NCBI GenBank assembly: GCA_947475545.1
Contig: CANJLL010000005.1
Span: forward strand, 1 to 64,000
Origin: Chloroflexota bacterium
GTDB taxonomy: Bacteria > Chloroflexota > Limnocylindria > Limnocylindrales > CSP1-4
Length of the DNA stretch: 64,000 nucleotides
Direction: 5' to 3'
Shown: positions 44,083 through 51,904 of the stretch, one piece after another
Layout: each line of letters starts with the position of its first letter
Numbering within the stretch: the stretch's first letter is position 1
Translations under genes and position numbers: made by a program
The notes under the pieces: model-generated
Told to the model about the DNA's origin: nothing
Database searches by the model: none
What the model saw: only the letters and a program-made list of their open reading frames with translations

Positions 44083-44594
44083 CCCTCGGCGGCCAGCTCC
44101 CGCACGAAGATCGCCCGGTCCTCGCGGCCCCATTCCTGGTCGGGGTACGCGGGGACGCCGTACAGGCGCCGGGTGCCCGGCAGGCCCTCCGGCACAAAGC
44201 CCGCCGCGCGCAGGAAGGCGATGGCCACCGGGTCGCCCGGCCAGGCCGGCTCGACAAGTCGCGCGGCGCCGTGCTCCAGTGCATCCGCGGCCGCCCCCTC
44301 GTGGAGCCGCCGGCCCACGCCATGGCGGCGCAGGCCCGGGGCGACAGCGGCCGAGACGATGACGAAGTCTGCCGGGTGGCCCGGGCTCACGAAGCCCACG
44401 AGGTAGCCGGCCAGCTCGCCGTCCAGCGCGTGGGCGATCCACGAGGTCCCCGCGAAGTGCTCAAACCAGAGCCGCGACAGGATCCCGGGGACCTGGCGGC
44501 GGCCCCACCAGTCGTCGAGCGCCGTCGTGATCACCGCGTAGTCCGTCGGGGTGGGGCGGCGGAGCAGGAGGTTCAATGGCGGGCGTGACGGCAC
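44079..44594 (-). CDS. GNAT family N-acetyltransferase
   Basis: The 171-residue protein fits the GNAT fold: an N-terminal LLLRRPTPTDYAVITTALDD, the acetyl-CoA loop VAPGLRRHGVGRRLHEGAAA (the R-x-x-G-x-G/A pattern) and a C-terminal AFLRAAGFVPEG. It transfers an acetyl group to an amine; the acceptor is unknown. The GTG at 44594 is the best start because homology begins within ten residues of it. The membrane-protein gene lies 32 nt upstream on the same strand. Confidence 0.87.
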   Translation of the reverse strand: MPSRPPLNLLLRRPTPTDYAVITTALDDWWGRRQVPGILSRLWFEHFAGTSWIAHALDGELAGYLVGFVSPGHPADFVIVSAAVAPGLRRHGVGRRLHEGAAADALEHGAARLVEPAWPGDPVAIAFLRAAGFVPEGLPGTRRLYGVPAYPDQEWGREDRAIFVRELAAEG

Positions 44595-44626
44595 GGTGGC
44601 TCTCCGGTGCGGCTCAGCGGTGAGGT

Positions 44627-45115
44627 TCAGCGGCTGCCCAGCCACGCGGCCACCGCGGCGATCGCGATCATGACGGGGACGAGCAGCCCAAGCGTCTGGC
44701 CAAGGTAGTCCAGCGGGCCCAGGACGCCGCCCTGCGGCAGCGACAACAGCCACGACCCAAGGACGCCCACGAGGACAACGGCGATCGCCAGCCCGATCGC
44801 GGCGGCGGTCCGGCTGGTCGGCGCGCCCGGCGCGCTCGACCCCGGGCCGTCGCTGGCGCGCAGCGCCTGGCCCACGAGGTAGGCCGCCACCCCGGGCACG
44901 GCGACCAGCCCTGCGGTGATGGCCAGGAGCCCGCCAAGGAGCGCGATCGCCGCGGCGGCGATGACCGCGATCAGCGCCGCGCCCCAGATGCCGGCCAGGC
45001 CCCGGCGCCTGGCCGTGGTCCCCCGGCGGACCCGATCGTCGTTGGCGCGGCCCGGGCGGAAACCCGATGCACCGCTGGTCGGGCCGGACGTGGGGCTGGA
45101 GGTGGGGTTGCTCAT
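44627..45115 (-). CDS. Small polytopic membrane protein, unknown
   Basis: The 162-residue protein has a Thr/Ser/Arg-rich N-terminus and four hydrophobic helices (GIWGAALIAVIAAAAIALLG, LLAITAGLVAVPGVAAYLVG, IGLAIAVVLVGVLGSWLL, LGLLVPVMIAIAAVAAWLG). ATG 45115 begins MSNPTSSPTSG. No family is recognised. It is probably cotranscribed with the GNAT gene downstream. Confidence 0.7.
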   Translation of the reverse strand: MSNPTSSPTSGPTSGASGFRPGRANDDRVRRGTTARRRGLAGIWGAALIAVIAAAAIALLGGLLAITAGLVAVPGVAAYLVGQALRASDGPGSSAPGAPTSRTAAAIGLAIAVVLVGVLGSWLLSLPQGGVLGPLDYLGQTLGLLVPVMIAIAAVAAWLGSR

Positions 45116-45205
45116 GCGCAGATCGTACCCGCGCACCCGGCGAGGGGCCGAGCGGCAGGGCGCTTGGGGCCTCCCGGACGCGTGGCAACCCACCGGGCGG
45201 GGCGG

Positions 45206-45211
45206 TAGACT
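45206..45211 (+). promoter_or_regulatory. -10 box upstream of 45220
   Basis: TAGACT lies 8 nt before the ATG at 45220, again leaving almost no leader. Confidence 0.45.
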
Positions 45212-45219
45212 CCACGTCA

Positions 45220-45702
45220 ATGAGTCATCCCAGCCTGGGCCTGCCCCCGCGCGACATGAGTGCCGGCGATCCCGCGGCCGCGGCCGCCCTGCATGCTGGG
45301 CGCGCCCGCCTCGCCGAGCGCGCCTTCGAGGCCGCCGTGGCCGCGGATCCGTCCCTCACGCAGCGTCACGACCAGCCGGCGCTGCAGCGCCTCCTCGATG
45401 ACACGGCCACGTTGATCGAGAGCGTCTCGCGCTCCGTTGCCTCGGCGGACCCGGGCGTTACCCGCGCGTGGGCAGAGATGGCGGTCCCGGTCTACCGCCG
45501 CCACCGCGTCTCCCTGGACGACCTGGTGACCATCGCCACCGCCATCGGGACCGTCCTCGACGCGACGCTCGCCCCGGAGGCCGCCGCCCATGCCGGCGCG
45601 GCAATCGCCGCCGCCATCGACGTCTATCACTGGCACCGCCGCCTGGGCGGCGATGCCCGCAAGCGGAACCGCATCCTCCACGCCATCTACAAGGGCGCCT
45701 GA
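45220..45702 (+). CDS. Hypothetical protein, helical, RsbRD_N/PucR-N-like
   Basis: The 160-residue, mostly helical protein contains LDDTATLIESVSRSVASADP, VYRRHRVSLDDLVTIATAIG and a basic end (RRLGGDARKRNRILHAIYKG). The pattern resembles the helical N-terminal domain found in RsbR-D and PucR-type regulators, but the match is weak. It is followed one base later by a DUF433-type gene, which suggests a two-gene unit. Confidence 0.6.
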   Translation: MSHPSLGLPPRDMSAGDPAAAAALHAGRARLAERAFEAAVAADPSLTQRHDQPALQRLLDDTATLIESVSRSVASADPGVTRAWAEMAVPVYRRHRVSLDDLVTIATAIGTVLDATLAPEAAAHAGAAIAAAIDVYHWHRRLGGDARKRNRILHAIYKGA

Positions 45703-45703
45703 G

Positions 45704-46018
45704 ATGACCATCAAGTGGGTCACGTCGGATCCGCTCGTCATGAACGGGGAGCCGTTCTGCTATGGCTCACGGATCACCGTCCGCCAGCTCCTCCAGGAGC
45801 GCGAGAACGGCGCGGGTCTGACCGTGCTGATCAAGAACCACCCCGAGCTCAGGACCATGGGCATCGCCGCCGCGTATGCGTACGCCGCCGCGGACCGCGC
45901 CCGCTATGCCGAGTTCTTCGAGGCGGACGGCTCGCTCGCCGGCCCGGGGTACACGGAGGCGGAGGCCGCCAGCCTGCCCCAGCAGTACCGCCTGCCAGGG
46001 GTGGTCGTCAAGCCCTGA
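45704..46018 (+). CDS. DUF433-family protein, antitoxin-like
   Basis: The 104-residue protein shows the DUF433 pattern GEPFCYGSRITVRQLLQERENG, then LTVLIKNHPELRTMGIAAAYAYA, which forms a small winged-helix DNA-binding fold. DUF433 proteins are often antitoxins next to a PIN or DUF5615 toxin; none is encoded here, so it may be a stand-alone regulator. The ATG begins one base after the preceding stop. Confidence 0.78.
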   Translation: MTIKWVTSDPLVMNGEPFCYGSRITVRQLLQERENGAGLTVLIKNHPELRTMGIAAAYAYAAADRARYAEFFEADGSLAGPGYTEAEAASLPQQYRLPGVVVKP

Positions 46019-46330
46019 GCCTGGCGCCCGCTCGCGGGCGGATGGTCGACATCGGGCCCATCGGGCCCATCGGACGCGCTCGGCCATCGGGCTGTTCATT
46101 CGAAGCCGCCGGCGCCGGCTTCGGCTGCCCCCGCCCCGTCCGGCCGTCCGGCCCACCCGCGCCGGCCCGCCCGTCGCGTCGCGGCTTCGGCGCCGGGGCT
46201 CGCCGCCGACCGTGGCCCTGCCGTCGCCTGATCGCGCCCGCCGGTCCACCCTGCTGCGGGCAGTCAGGTGGCCCTTCAGTGGTAACCTCTGGACTTGTCC
46301 ACCCGGACGCTCCGGAGATTGCACCCCACC
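46019..46330. promoter_or_regulatory. Intergenic region before the sufT-like gene
   Basis: These 312 bases hold no supported gene. A 9-bp direct repeat (GGGCCCATC twice) lies near 46053-46072. A TAACCT box at about 46282-46287 may serve as the -10 of the next operon, giving an approximately 40-nt leader. Confidence 0.4.
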
Positions 46331-46690
46331 ATGACTGACACCGCTGGTTCATCGGAGACTGGCGTCTCCACCCCCGCCGCCGCACCCGGCGCCGCGCCGT
46401 TCTTCGACGCGGAGCGCCGTGCCATGGAGCTGGCCGTCCTCGACGCCCTGCGCACCGTGGTGGATCCCGAGATCGGGATGAACGTCGTCGAGCTCGCGCT
46501 TATCAAGCAGGTGATCCTGGGCAAGGATGAGTCCGAGATCAAGATGATCCTGACCACGCCGTTCTGCCCGTACGCCGGGTCGATGATCCAGCAGGTCAAG
46601 GAGGCGGCCGAATCCGTCACGGAGCATCCCGTGAAGGTCACGCTGCTGGCCGAGCGCTGGGACCCGCGCGAAGCCGGCTTGATGTGGTGA
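46331..46690 (+). CDS. MIP18/DUF59 family Fe-S assembly protein (SufT-like)
   Basis: The 119-residue protein is a DUF59 domain protein: LDALRTVVDPEIGMNVVELAL and TTPFCPYAGSMIQQVKEA, including the conserved Cys. SufT and related proteins help mature Fe-S proteins. The suf genes lie 1.8 kb downstream, which supports this role. An Ala/Thr-rich N-terminus of about 25 residues precedes the domain. It is followed 7 nt later by the cobalamin adenosyltransferase gene, so the two are probably cotranscribed. Confidence 0.87.
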   Translation: MTDTAGSSETGVSTPAAAPGAAPFFDAERRAMELAVLDALRTVVDPEIGMNVVELALIKQVILGKDESEIKMILTTPFCPYAGSMIQQVKEAAESVTEHPVKVTLLAERWDPREAGLMW

Positions 46691-46697
46691 TGACCGC

Positions 46698-47342
46698 GTG
46701 ACGCCCACCGGGCCAGAGACGCGGCCCGCCCTGGGGATCGCGTCGGTCGTGGCCACGGGCCGCGGGGACGACGGCACGACCGGTCTCCTGTACGGGGGCG
46801 CGCGCATCCGCAAGGACGACCTCCGAACCGAGGCGTACGGCACGATCGACGAGGCCGTGGCCGCCCTGGGGCTGGCCCGCGCCAACCTGGCGGGTCTGCC
46901 TGACCTGGCGGCGCTCATCCTGCGATTCCAGCGTGAGCTCTTCGTCGCGGGCGCCGAGCTGGCGACCAACCCGGACGCGTGGGACCGCCTGGCCGACGAC
47001 GTGACGCGCGTCTCCGCCGCCATGGTCGGGGGCGTGGAGACGGTCCTCGTCGACGTCGAGGCGCGGATCACCATGCCGCGTGAGTTCGTGGTGCCGGGCG
47101 AGACCGTGGCCTCGTCGGCGCTGGAGATTGCCCGTACCGTGCTCCGACGCGCCGAGCGGCGGGCGGTCGAGCTGGATGCGGCCGGGCTGGTGCCTGGACC
47201 CCATCTGGTACGGTATCTGAACCGGCTCGCCGATCTGCTCTGGGTGCTCGCGAGGGCGGCGGAACAGGCGGAGGCCAGGACGGCAACACCATCCCGGGCC
47301 GATCGGTCCGCACGGACCGGCCGGACAACAGCGAAGTCGTGA
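46698..47342 (+). CDS. Cob(I)alamin adenosyltransferase (PduO/MMAB type)
   Basis: The 214-residue enzyme converts cob(I)alamin and ATP into adenosylcobalamin. Diagnostic motifs are TGRGDDGTTGLLYGG near residue 20, RTEAYGTIDEAVAALG, and RYLNRLADLLWVLARAAE near the C-terminus with the Arg/Asn residues that contact ATP and corrin. The usual MMAB length is about 185-200; a short basic tail extends it. GTG start. It lies between the SufT-like and Bax-inhibitor-like genes with very small gaps. Confidence 0.92.
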   Translation: MTPTGPETRPALGIASVVATGRGDDGTTGLLYGGARIRKDDLRTEAYGTIDEAVAALGLARANLAGLPDLAALILRFQRELFVAGAELATNPDAWDRLADDVTRVSAAMVGGVETVLVDVEARITMPREFVVPGETVASSALEIARTVLRRAERRAVELDAAGLVPGPHLVRYLNRLADLLWVLARAAEQAEARTATPSRADRSARTGRTTAKS

Positions 47343-47343
47343 G

Positions 47344-48048
47344 ATGAACAGCCAGTACTCGCCTCAGCAGCTCCCGTCCCAGATCGGTATGCGTCCGCCG
47401 GCGGCGCTCGCGGCGGCGTTCCTGACCCAGGCCTTCATCTGGATGTTCAGCGGCCTGCTCCTCACGGCCGGTGTCGCGGCCGCGGTGCAGGGGAGCAAGG
47501 GGCTCCTCGCGTTCGCCGCCGACGGCTTTCTCCTCATCGTGATCGCTCAGTTCATCCTGGTCGTGGTCATCAGCTCCGCGATCAGCCGGATCGGCGCCAC
47601 GGTGGCACTGGGCCTGTTCTTCGTCTATGCGGCCAGCATTGGGCTGACGGTCGGGGTCATCGTGCAGCTGTACACCGGCGCCTCGGTGGTCTCGGCGTTC
47701 CTCTCCGCGTCGGCGATGTTCGGTGGAGCCGCCCTTTACGGCGCGGTGACCAAGCGCTCGCTGGCCGGCATCGGCGGCTACCTGACCATGGGCATCTTTG
47801 GCCTGGTCATCGCGTCGCTGGTCAACATGTTCCTGGGCAGCGGCCCCATCGGGTTCGTGATCTCCGCCATCGGCGTGGTCATCTTCACCGCCCTGACGGC
47901 GTACGACGTGCAGCGGATCTCCGCCGGAGACCTGGCCGCGCGGCTGGGTTCGATGGAGAAGGCGGCGGTCGTCGGAGCGCTGCAGCTCTACCTCGACTTC
48001 ATCAACCTGTTCCTGTTCATGCTCCGCCTGATAGGGTCCCGCCGCTAG
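47344..48048 (+). CDS. Bax inhibitor-1/YccA family membrane protein
   Basis: The 234-residue protein has seven hydrophobic helices and the family features GLFFVYAASIGLTVGVIVQL, FLSASAMFGGAALYGAVTKR and TALTAYDVQRI near the end, where an Asp is part of the pH-sensitive latch of BI-1 proteins. Bacterial members can form calcium leak channels, but their role is unclear. It begins one base after the adenosyltransferase stop and is followed by a strong terminator. Confidence 0.92.
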   Translation: MNSQYSPQQLPSQIGMRPPAALAAAFLTQAFIWMFSGLLLTAGVAAAVQGSKGLLAFAADGFLLIVIAQFILVVVISSAISRIGATVALGLFFVYAASIGLTVGVIVQLYTGASVVSAFLSASAMFGGAALYGAVTKRSLAGIGGYLTMGIFGLVIASLVNMFLGSGPIGFVISAIGVVIFTALTAYDVQRISAGDLAARLGSMEKAAVVGALQLYLDFINLFLFMLRLIGSRR

Positions 48049-48061
48049 CCGGAACCCTCCG

Positions 48062-48090
48062 GCCGGGCCCTGCCTCGAACGGGGCCCGGC
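48062..48090 (+). terminator. Hairpin after the Bax-inhibitor-like gene
   Basis: A 9-bp stem (48062-48070 with 48082-48090) and 11-nt loop lie 14 nt after the stop. It is weaker than the hairpin that follows. Confidence 0.5.
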
Positions 48091-48112
48091 GCCACACGAT
48101 GCGCGCCTGAAC

Positions 48113-48146
48113 GCGGCCCCGGCTCCTGCCGGGGCCGCTTCGATTT
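48113..48146 (+). terminator. Intrinsic terminator upstream of the suf region
   Basis: A perfect 11-bp stem (48113-48123 with 48128-48138), a TCCT loop and a T-rich TTCGATTT tail form a convincing rho-independent terminator. Confidence 0.82.
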
Positions 48147-48447
48147 CCGCCCGGCGCCGAACCGCCGGACGGCACCGAACCCCGATTCTGCAGACCGCTC
48201 ACCCAGTGAGCACGCTGGCGGGCCTGTCTGTCAGCTTCGCCGGCAGGGGGCCGGTTCACGCACGGACCCGGGATGAACGGGCAGGCGGTTCTCGGGAACG
48301 CGCAGCCCCTGGACGTTACGGAGCAACTCCCGCGATACGGCTCATGGGTGGACGTACTGGAAGACCGCCGTCGCGTACGGGTTCTGCCCCGCCACCCGGC
48401 TCCACTTGCGCCCCGCCGCCGCCCCGCCGTCGCTCCCTACCGCACGG
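48147..48447. other. Gap upstream of the suf promoter
   Basis: About 300 bases lie between the terminator and the suf promoter. An 83-codon ATG frame (48273-48524) runs through it into the promoter and operator without family similarity or ribosome-binding site and is not called. No RNA gene is recognised. Confidence 0.4.
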
Positions 48448-48503
48448 TTGCGCGATCGCCGCCGGGAGGGCTACACTCAATCCCGATCATAATGGTCGGA
48501 ATT
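48448..48503 (+). promoter_or_regulatory. suf promoter with 25-bp palindromic operator
   Basis: TTGCGC (48448-48453) and TACACT (48472-48477) with an 18-nt spacer look like a promoter. A 25-bp imperfect palindrome at 48479-48503 (arms AATCCCGATCAT and ATGGTCGGAATT about a central A; two mismatched pairs) covers the expected start site. It is the likely binding site of the Fe-S cluster repressor encoded just downstream. CATAAT within the palindrome is an alternative -10. Confidence 0.65.
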
Positions 48504-48524
48504 ACGACGAGGATACTCCCCTGA
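48492..48524 (+). other. Ten-codon leader frame (MVGITTRILP)
   Basis: A short ATG frame lies at the start of the suf transcript and ends in a TGA that overlaps the CTG proposed as the start of the Rrf2 gene (CTGA at 48521-48524). It may couple translation. No attenuator hairpin is obvious. Confidence 0.4.
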
Positions 48525-49066
48525 GCCAGCGCACCAGCTTCCACGGCAGCGGCGCCATCGCCTTCTCAACGAAGGGCGAGTACGGCGTGCGGCTGATGGT
48601 CCAGCTGGGACGCCGGATGGGTGCCGGGCCCGCGTCGCTGGCCGAGATTGCCGCGGCAGAAGGCCTGCCTCGAGCGTACCTCGAGCAGCTCGTGATGAGC
48701 CTCCGCGAGGCGGGCCTGGTGATCAGCACCCGCGGTGCGCACGGCGGCTATGAGCTGAGCCGTCCGCCCGACCAGATCCGGATGAGCGACGTCCTGCACG
48801 CCCTCGAGGGGCCCATCGCCCCGATGATCTGCGCGACGGACGACCCGGAGCACGCGAGCGTGTGCGGTCGGAGCTCAGCCTGCACTGTCAACGTGATGTG
48901 GCTTCGCGTCCGCGATGCCATCTCCGGCGCACTCGATGCCATGACGCTGGCCGATCTCGTCCCGTCGCGCCCGGTCCATATCGAGGCCGCCTCCACGCCG
49001 CAGCAGCGCGAAGCGCGCACGCTGCGCCACCCATCCGCCAGCCAGGGAGCCGTGACCGTCTCGTGA
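48521..49066 (+). CDS. Rrf2-family Fe-S cluster regulator of suf genes (SufR-like)
   Basis: The 181-residue repressor has the Rrf2 pattern FSTKGEYGVRLMVQLGRR, EIAAAEGLPRAYLEQLVMSL and wing STRGAHGGYELSR. Three Cys (C-x10-C-x5-C in ICATDDPEHASVCGRSSAC) should hold an Fe-S cluster. It probably represses the suf operon when clusters are plentiful. No ATG, GTG or TTG lies between the promoter and the conserved domain; the only in-frame candidate is CTG 48521, with GAGG 9 nt upstream and overlapping a leader-peptide stop. The 3' end overlaps sufC (GTGA). Confidence 0.85.
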   Translation: MSQRTSFHGSGAIAFSTKGEYGVRLMVQLGRRMGAGPASLAEIAAAEGLPRAYLEQLVMSLREAGLVISTRGAHGGYELSRPPDQIRMSDVLHALEGPIAPMICATDDPEHASVCGRSSACTVNVMWLRVRDAISGALDAMTLADLVPSRPVHIEAASTPQQREARTLRHPSASQGAVTVS

Positions 49067-49929
49067 GCAGCGACAACACCCTCGTCATCCGCGGCCTCCG
49101 GGTCGCCCCGTCCGCCAAGCCCGACCGCGAGATCCTCAAGGGCATCGACCTGGAGGTGAGCCCGGGCGAAGTCCACGCCATCATGGGCCCCAATGGCTCG
49201 GGCAAGACCACCCTCGCCTACGCGCTCATGGGCCACCCGGCCTACGTGATCACGGGCGGCAGCGTGACCTGGAAGGGCCACGACGTCCTGGCGATGTCCG
49301 CCGACAAGCGGTCGCGCCTGGGCATGTTCCTCGCCTTCCAGTACCCCACGTCCATCCCCGGCCTCTCGGTTGCCAGCTTCATCCGCAGTGCCCTCAACGC
49401 CCGGCTCCAGGGCATCGACCGGAACCCCGATGTGGATCCCACGGATCCCCTGAAGGGCGGCATCTCCATGCGCGACTTCCGGGCGAAGATGCGCCAGAAG
49501 ATGGCGATGCTGAAGATGGACGAGGGCTTTGCGTCCCGGTACGTCAACGACGGCTTCTCCGGAGGCGAGAAGAAGCGCCTCGAGATGCTCCAGATGGCGG
49601 TCCTGGAGCCGGAGATGGCCATCCTCGACGAGACGGACTCGGGCCTCGACATCGACGCCCTCCGGATCGTCGCCGAGGGCGTCAACGCCATGCTCAACCC
49701 CAACCTGGGTGTGTTGGTCATCACCCACTACCAGCGCCTGCTCGACTACATCGTCCCGAGCGTGGTTCACGTGCTGGCGGCCGGCCGCATCATCAAGAGT
49801 GGCGGACGCGAGCTGGCCCTGGAGCTTGAGAAGGACGGCTACGGCCCCATCCTGGAGGCCGCCGGGCTGTCGGCCGCGCTGATTGACGACGCCGCGCTGG
49901 ACGCGGATCCCGCCGAGGCCGTCCGCTAG
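49063..49929 (+). CDS. sufC: Fe-S assembly ATPase SufC
   Basis: The 288-residue ABC-type ATPase shows Walker A GPNGSGKTT, the SufC-specific LAFQYPTSIPGLSV, signature FSGGEKKRLEMLQMA, Walker B MAILDETDSGLD and switch His in VITHYQRLL. SufC normally works as SufBC2D on Fe-S cluster scaffolding, yet no sufB or sufD gene is in this window. The GTG overlaps the regulator stop. About 15 extra residues occur at the C-terminus (DDAALDADPAEAVR). Confidence 0.95.
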   Translation: MSSDNTLVIRGLRVAPSAKPDREILKGIDLEVSPGEVHAIMGPNGSGKTTLAYALMGHPAYVITGGSVTWKGHDVLAMSADKRSRLGMFLAFQYPTSIPGLSVASFIRSALNARLQGIDRNPDVDPTDPLKGGISMRDFRAKMRQKMAMLKMDEGFASRYVNDGFSGGEKKRLEMLQMAVLEPEMAILDETDSGLDIDALRIVAEGVNAMLNPNLGVLVITHYQRLLDYIVPSVVHVLAAGRIIKSGGRELALELEKDGYGPILEAAGLSAALIDDAALDADPAEAVR

Positions 49930-49993
49930 GCCCCGGCCCAGCGTGGACACGGACCCGGCCGAAGCAGGCGAACGCGAAGGCAGACCAGACGAC

Positions 49994-51292
49994 ATGACCA
50001 TGACCTCCGAATCCGGCACCGACGCCCCTGGCAGCGCGGCCGATCCGCGCATCCGCGACGGGCGGCTGGTGGCCGAGGTCATCCGGGCCGACTTCCCCAT
50101 CCTGGGGACGACGGCGCACGGGCTGCCGCTCGTCTACCTGGATTCGGCGGCCACCAGCCAGAAGCCGCTCGCCGTCATCGAGGCGCTCGACGGCTACTAC
50201 CGCGGCTACAACGCCAACGTCCACCGCGGGATCTACGACATCAGCGAGCGCGCCACCTCGGCGTACGAGGGCGCGCGGGCGCGCATCGCCGCGTTCATCA
50301 ATGCCCCCGAGTCGTGCGAGCTGATCAACGTCAGGAACGCCACCGAGGCGATCAACCTGGTGGCCTGGTCGTGGGGCCGGGCCAACATCGGCGAGGGCGA
50401 CGTCATCGTCCTCACGGAGCTGGAGCACCACGCCAACCTGGTCCCGTGGCAGCTCCTGGCTGCCGAGAAGGGCGCCCGGCTGGAGTTCATCCCCATCACC
50501 GACGAGGGCTACCTCCGCCAGGAGGTCTACGCCGAGCTGCTCAAGCTCAAGCCAAAGCTCGTCGCCTTCACCCACGTCTCGAACACCCTCGGCACCATCA
50601 ACCCGGTCGCCGAGATGACCGCCCAGGCCCACGCGGCCGGCGCGCTGGTGCTGGTCGACGGCGCACAGGCCGTGCCCCATCTGCCCGTGAATGTCCAGGC
50701 GCTGGGCGTCGACTTCTACGTCTTCTCGGGCCACAAGATGCTTGGCCCCACCGGCTCCGGCGGCCTGTGGGCCCGCCGCGAGCTGCTGGAGGCCATGCCC
50801 CCGTTCATGGCCGGCGGCGACATGATCCGCACGGTCACGCTCCGGGCCAGCACCTGGAACGAGCTCCCGTGGAAGTTCGAGGCTGGGACCCCGGACATCT
50901 CCGCCACCATTGGCCTGGGCGCGGCGGTGGACTACCTCACCGGCCTGGGGATGGCCCGTGTCCGGGCGCACGAGCAGGAGCTGGTGGCGTACGCCCTGGA
51001 GACCATCGAGGAGAAGGTCCCCGGCATCAGCCTGTACGGGCCCCGGGACGCGGCGCGGCGCGGCGGCGTGGTGCCGTTCAACCTGCCGGAGGCCCACCCC
51101 CACGACGTGGCGCAGCTGCTCGACCGGGTCGGCGTCTGCGTGCGAGCCGGGCACCACTGTACGATGCCGCTCCACGAGCGGCTGAACCTGCCCGCCACCG
51201 CGCGGGCCAGTTTCTCCGTCTACTCAACCCGCCAGGATGTCGATGCGCTGGTGGACGGCCTCCGGGACGTCCAGCGGATCTTCCGCTCCTGA
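49994..51292 (+). CDS. sufS: Cysteine desulfurase SufS
   Basis: The 432-residue class II cysteine desulfurase removes sulfur from L-cysteine and passes it to SufU. It has the PLP-binding Lys in SGHKMLGPTG, the catalytic Cys in VCVRAGHHCTMPLHE, and VYLDSAATSQKP and NVHRGIYDISERAT at the N-terminus. It is the normal length for SufS (about 410) with a short N-terminal extension. The gap to sufC is 64 nt and to sufU 24 nt. An ATG two codons later is also possible. Confidence 0.95.
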   Translation: MTMTSESGTDAPGSAADPRIRDGRLVAEVIRADFPILGTTAHGLPLVYLDSAATSQKPLAVIEALDGYYRGYNANVHRGIYDISERATSAYEGARARIAAFINAPESCELINVRNATEAINLVAWSWGRANIGEGDVIVLTELEHHANLVPWQLLAAEKGARLEFIPITDEGYLRQEVYAELLKLKPKLVAFTHVSNTLGTINPVAEMTAQAHAAGALVLVDGAQAVPHLPVNVQALGVDFYVFSGHKMLGPTGSGGLWARRELLEAMPPFMAGGDMIRTVTLRASTWNELPWKFEAGTPDISATIGLGAAVDYLTGLGMARVRAHEQELVAYALETIEEKVPGISLYGPRDAARRGGVVPFNLPEAHPHDVAQLLDRVGVCVRAGHHCTMPLHERLNLPATARASFSVYSTRQDVDALVDGLRDVQRIFRS

Positions 51293-51316
51293 CGATACGC
51301 TACAGTCGGGCACCCC

Positions 51317-51730
51317 ATGGACGATCTCTACCGCGACTACATCCTGGAGCACTACCGGCGGCCCCATAATTTCGGGCCGCTGGAGGACGCCTCCGTCACC
51401 CGCGAGGGCGCCAACCCGCTGTGCGGCGACCGGATCACGCTCCAGCTGGGCGTCGTGGATGGCGTCGTGCAGACGGTGGGCTTCACCGGTCGCGGCTGTG
51501 CCATCAGCCAGGCATCGGCCAGCCTGCTCACCGACGAGATCAAGGGCAAGCCGCTAGCGGATGTGCAGTCGTTCGGCGCCGACGACCTGCTGGAGCTCCT
51601 GGGCATCCAGATCAGCCCCGCGCGCCTCAAGTGCGCGATGCTCTCGCACGACACACTCCGCGGCGCGCTCGCGCTGCTCGCCGAGTCCGGCCCCGAAGCG
51701 GACAAGGACCCGGCCGGGGCAGCGACATGA
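51317..51730 (+). CDS. sufU: Sulfur transfer protein SufU
   Basis: The 137-residue zinc protein accepts persulfide sulfur from SufS. The ligands Cys (NPLCGD) with its Asp, Cys (RGCAISQASASLL) and Cys (RLKCAML) are conserved, and the N-terminal YRDYILEHYRRPHNFG is typical. Longer than IscU, with the SufU-specific insertion. A TACAGT box 10 nt before the ATG may be an internal promoter. Confidence 0.94.
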   Translation: MDDLYRDYILEHYRRPHNFGPLEDASVTREGANPLCGDRITLQLGVVDGVVQTVGFTGRGCAISQASASLLTDEIKGKPLADVQSFGADDLLELLGIQISPARLKCAMLSHDTLRGALALLAESGPEADKDPAGAAT

Positions 51731-51904
51731 TGCCGGGCTGCTGCAGGTGTCTGCCGCCGGCCTGATCGCAGGCCACACCCACGCGGCGACCGCCGCCGTT
51801 CGACCGGCACCGCCGGCCAGACGCCTCGGACCCGCCCTCGCCCGAGCCGCTCGCCCTCGCATACCCTTTGCCAGCCGAAGCCACCACCGGAGTCCCGTCC
51901 CGCC
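51731..51904. other. Gap between sufU and the rhodanese-MoeB gene
   Basis: This 174-nt gap separates the Fe-S genes from the CysO pathway genes. No terminator, promoter or coding frame is convincing, so it is unclear whether the two groups are cotranscribed. Confidence 0.35.

Noticed and set aside
48273-48524. 83-codon plus-strand frame before the suf regulator
   Set aside because: It runs through the predicted promoter and operator, has no ribosome-binding site and no similarity; probably chance.
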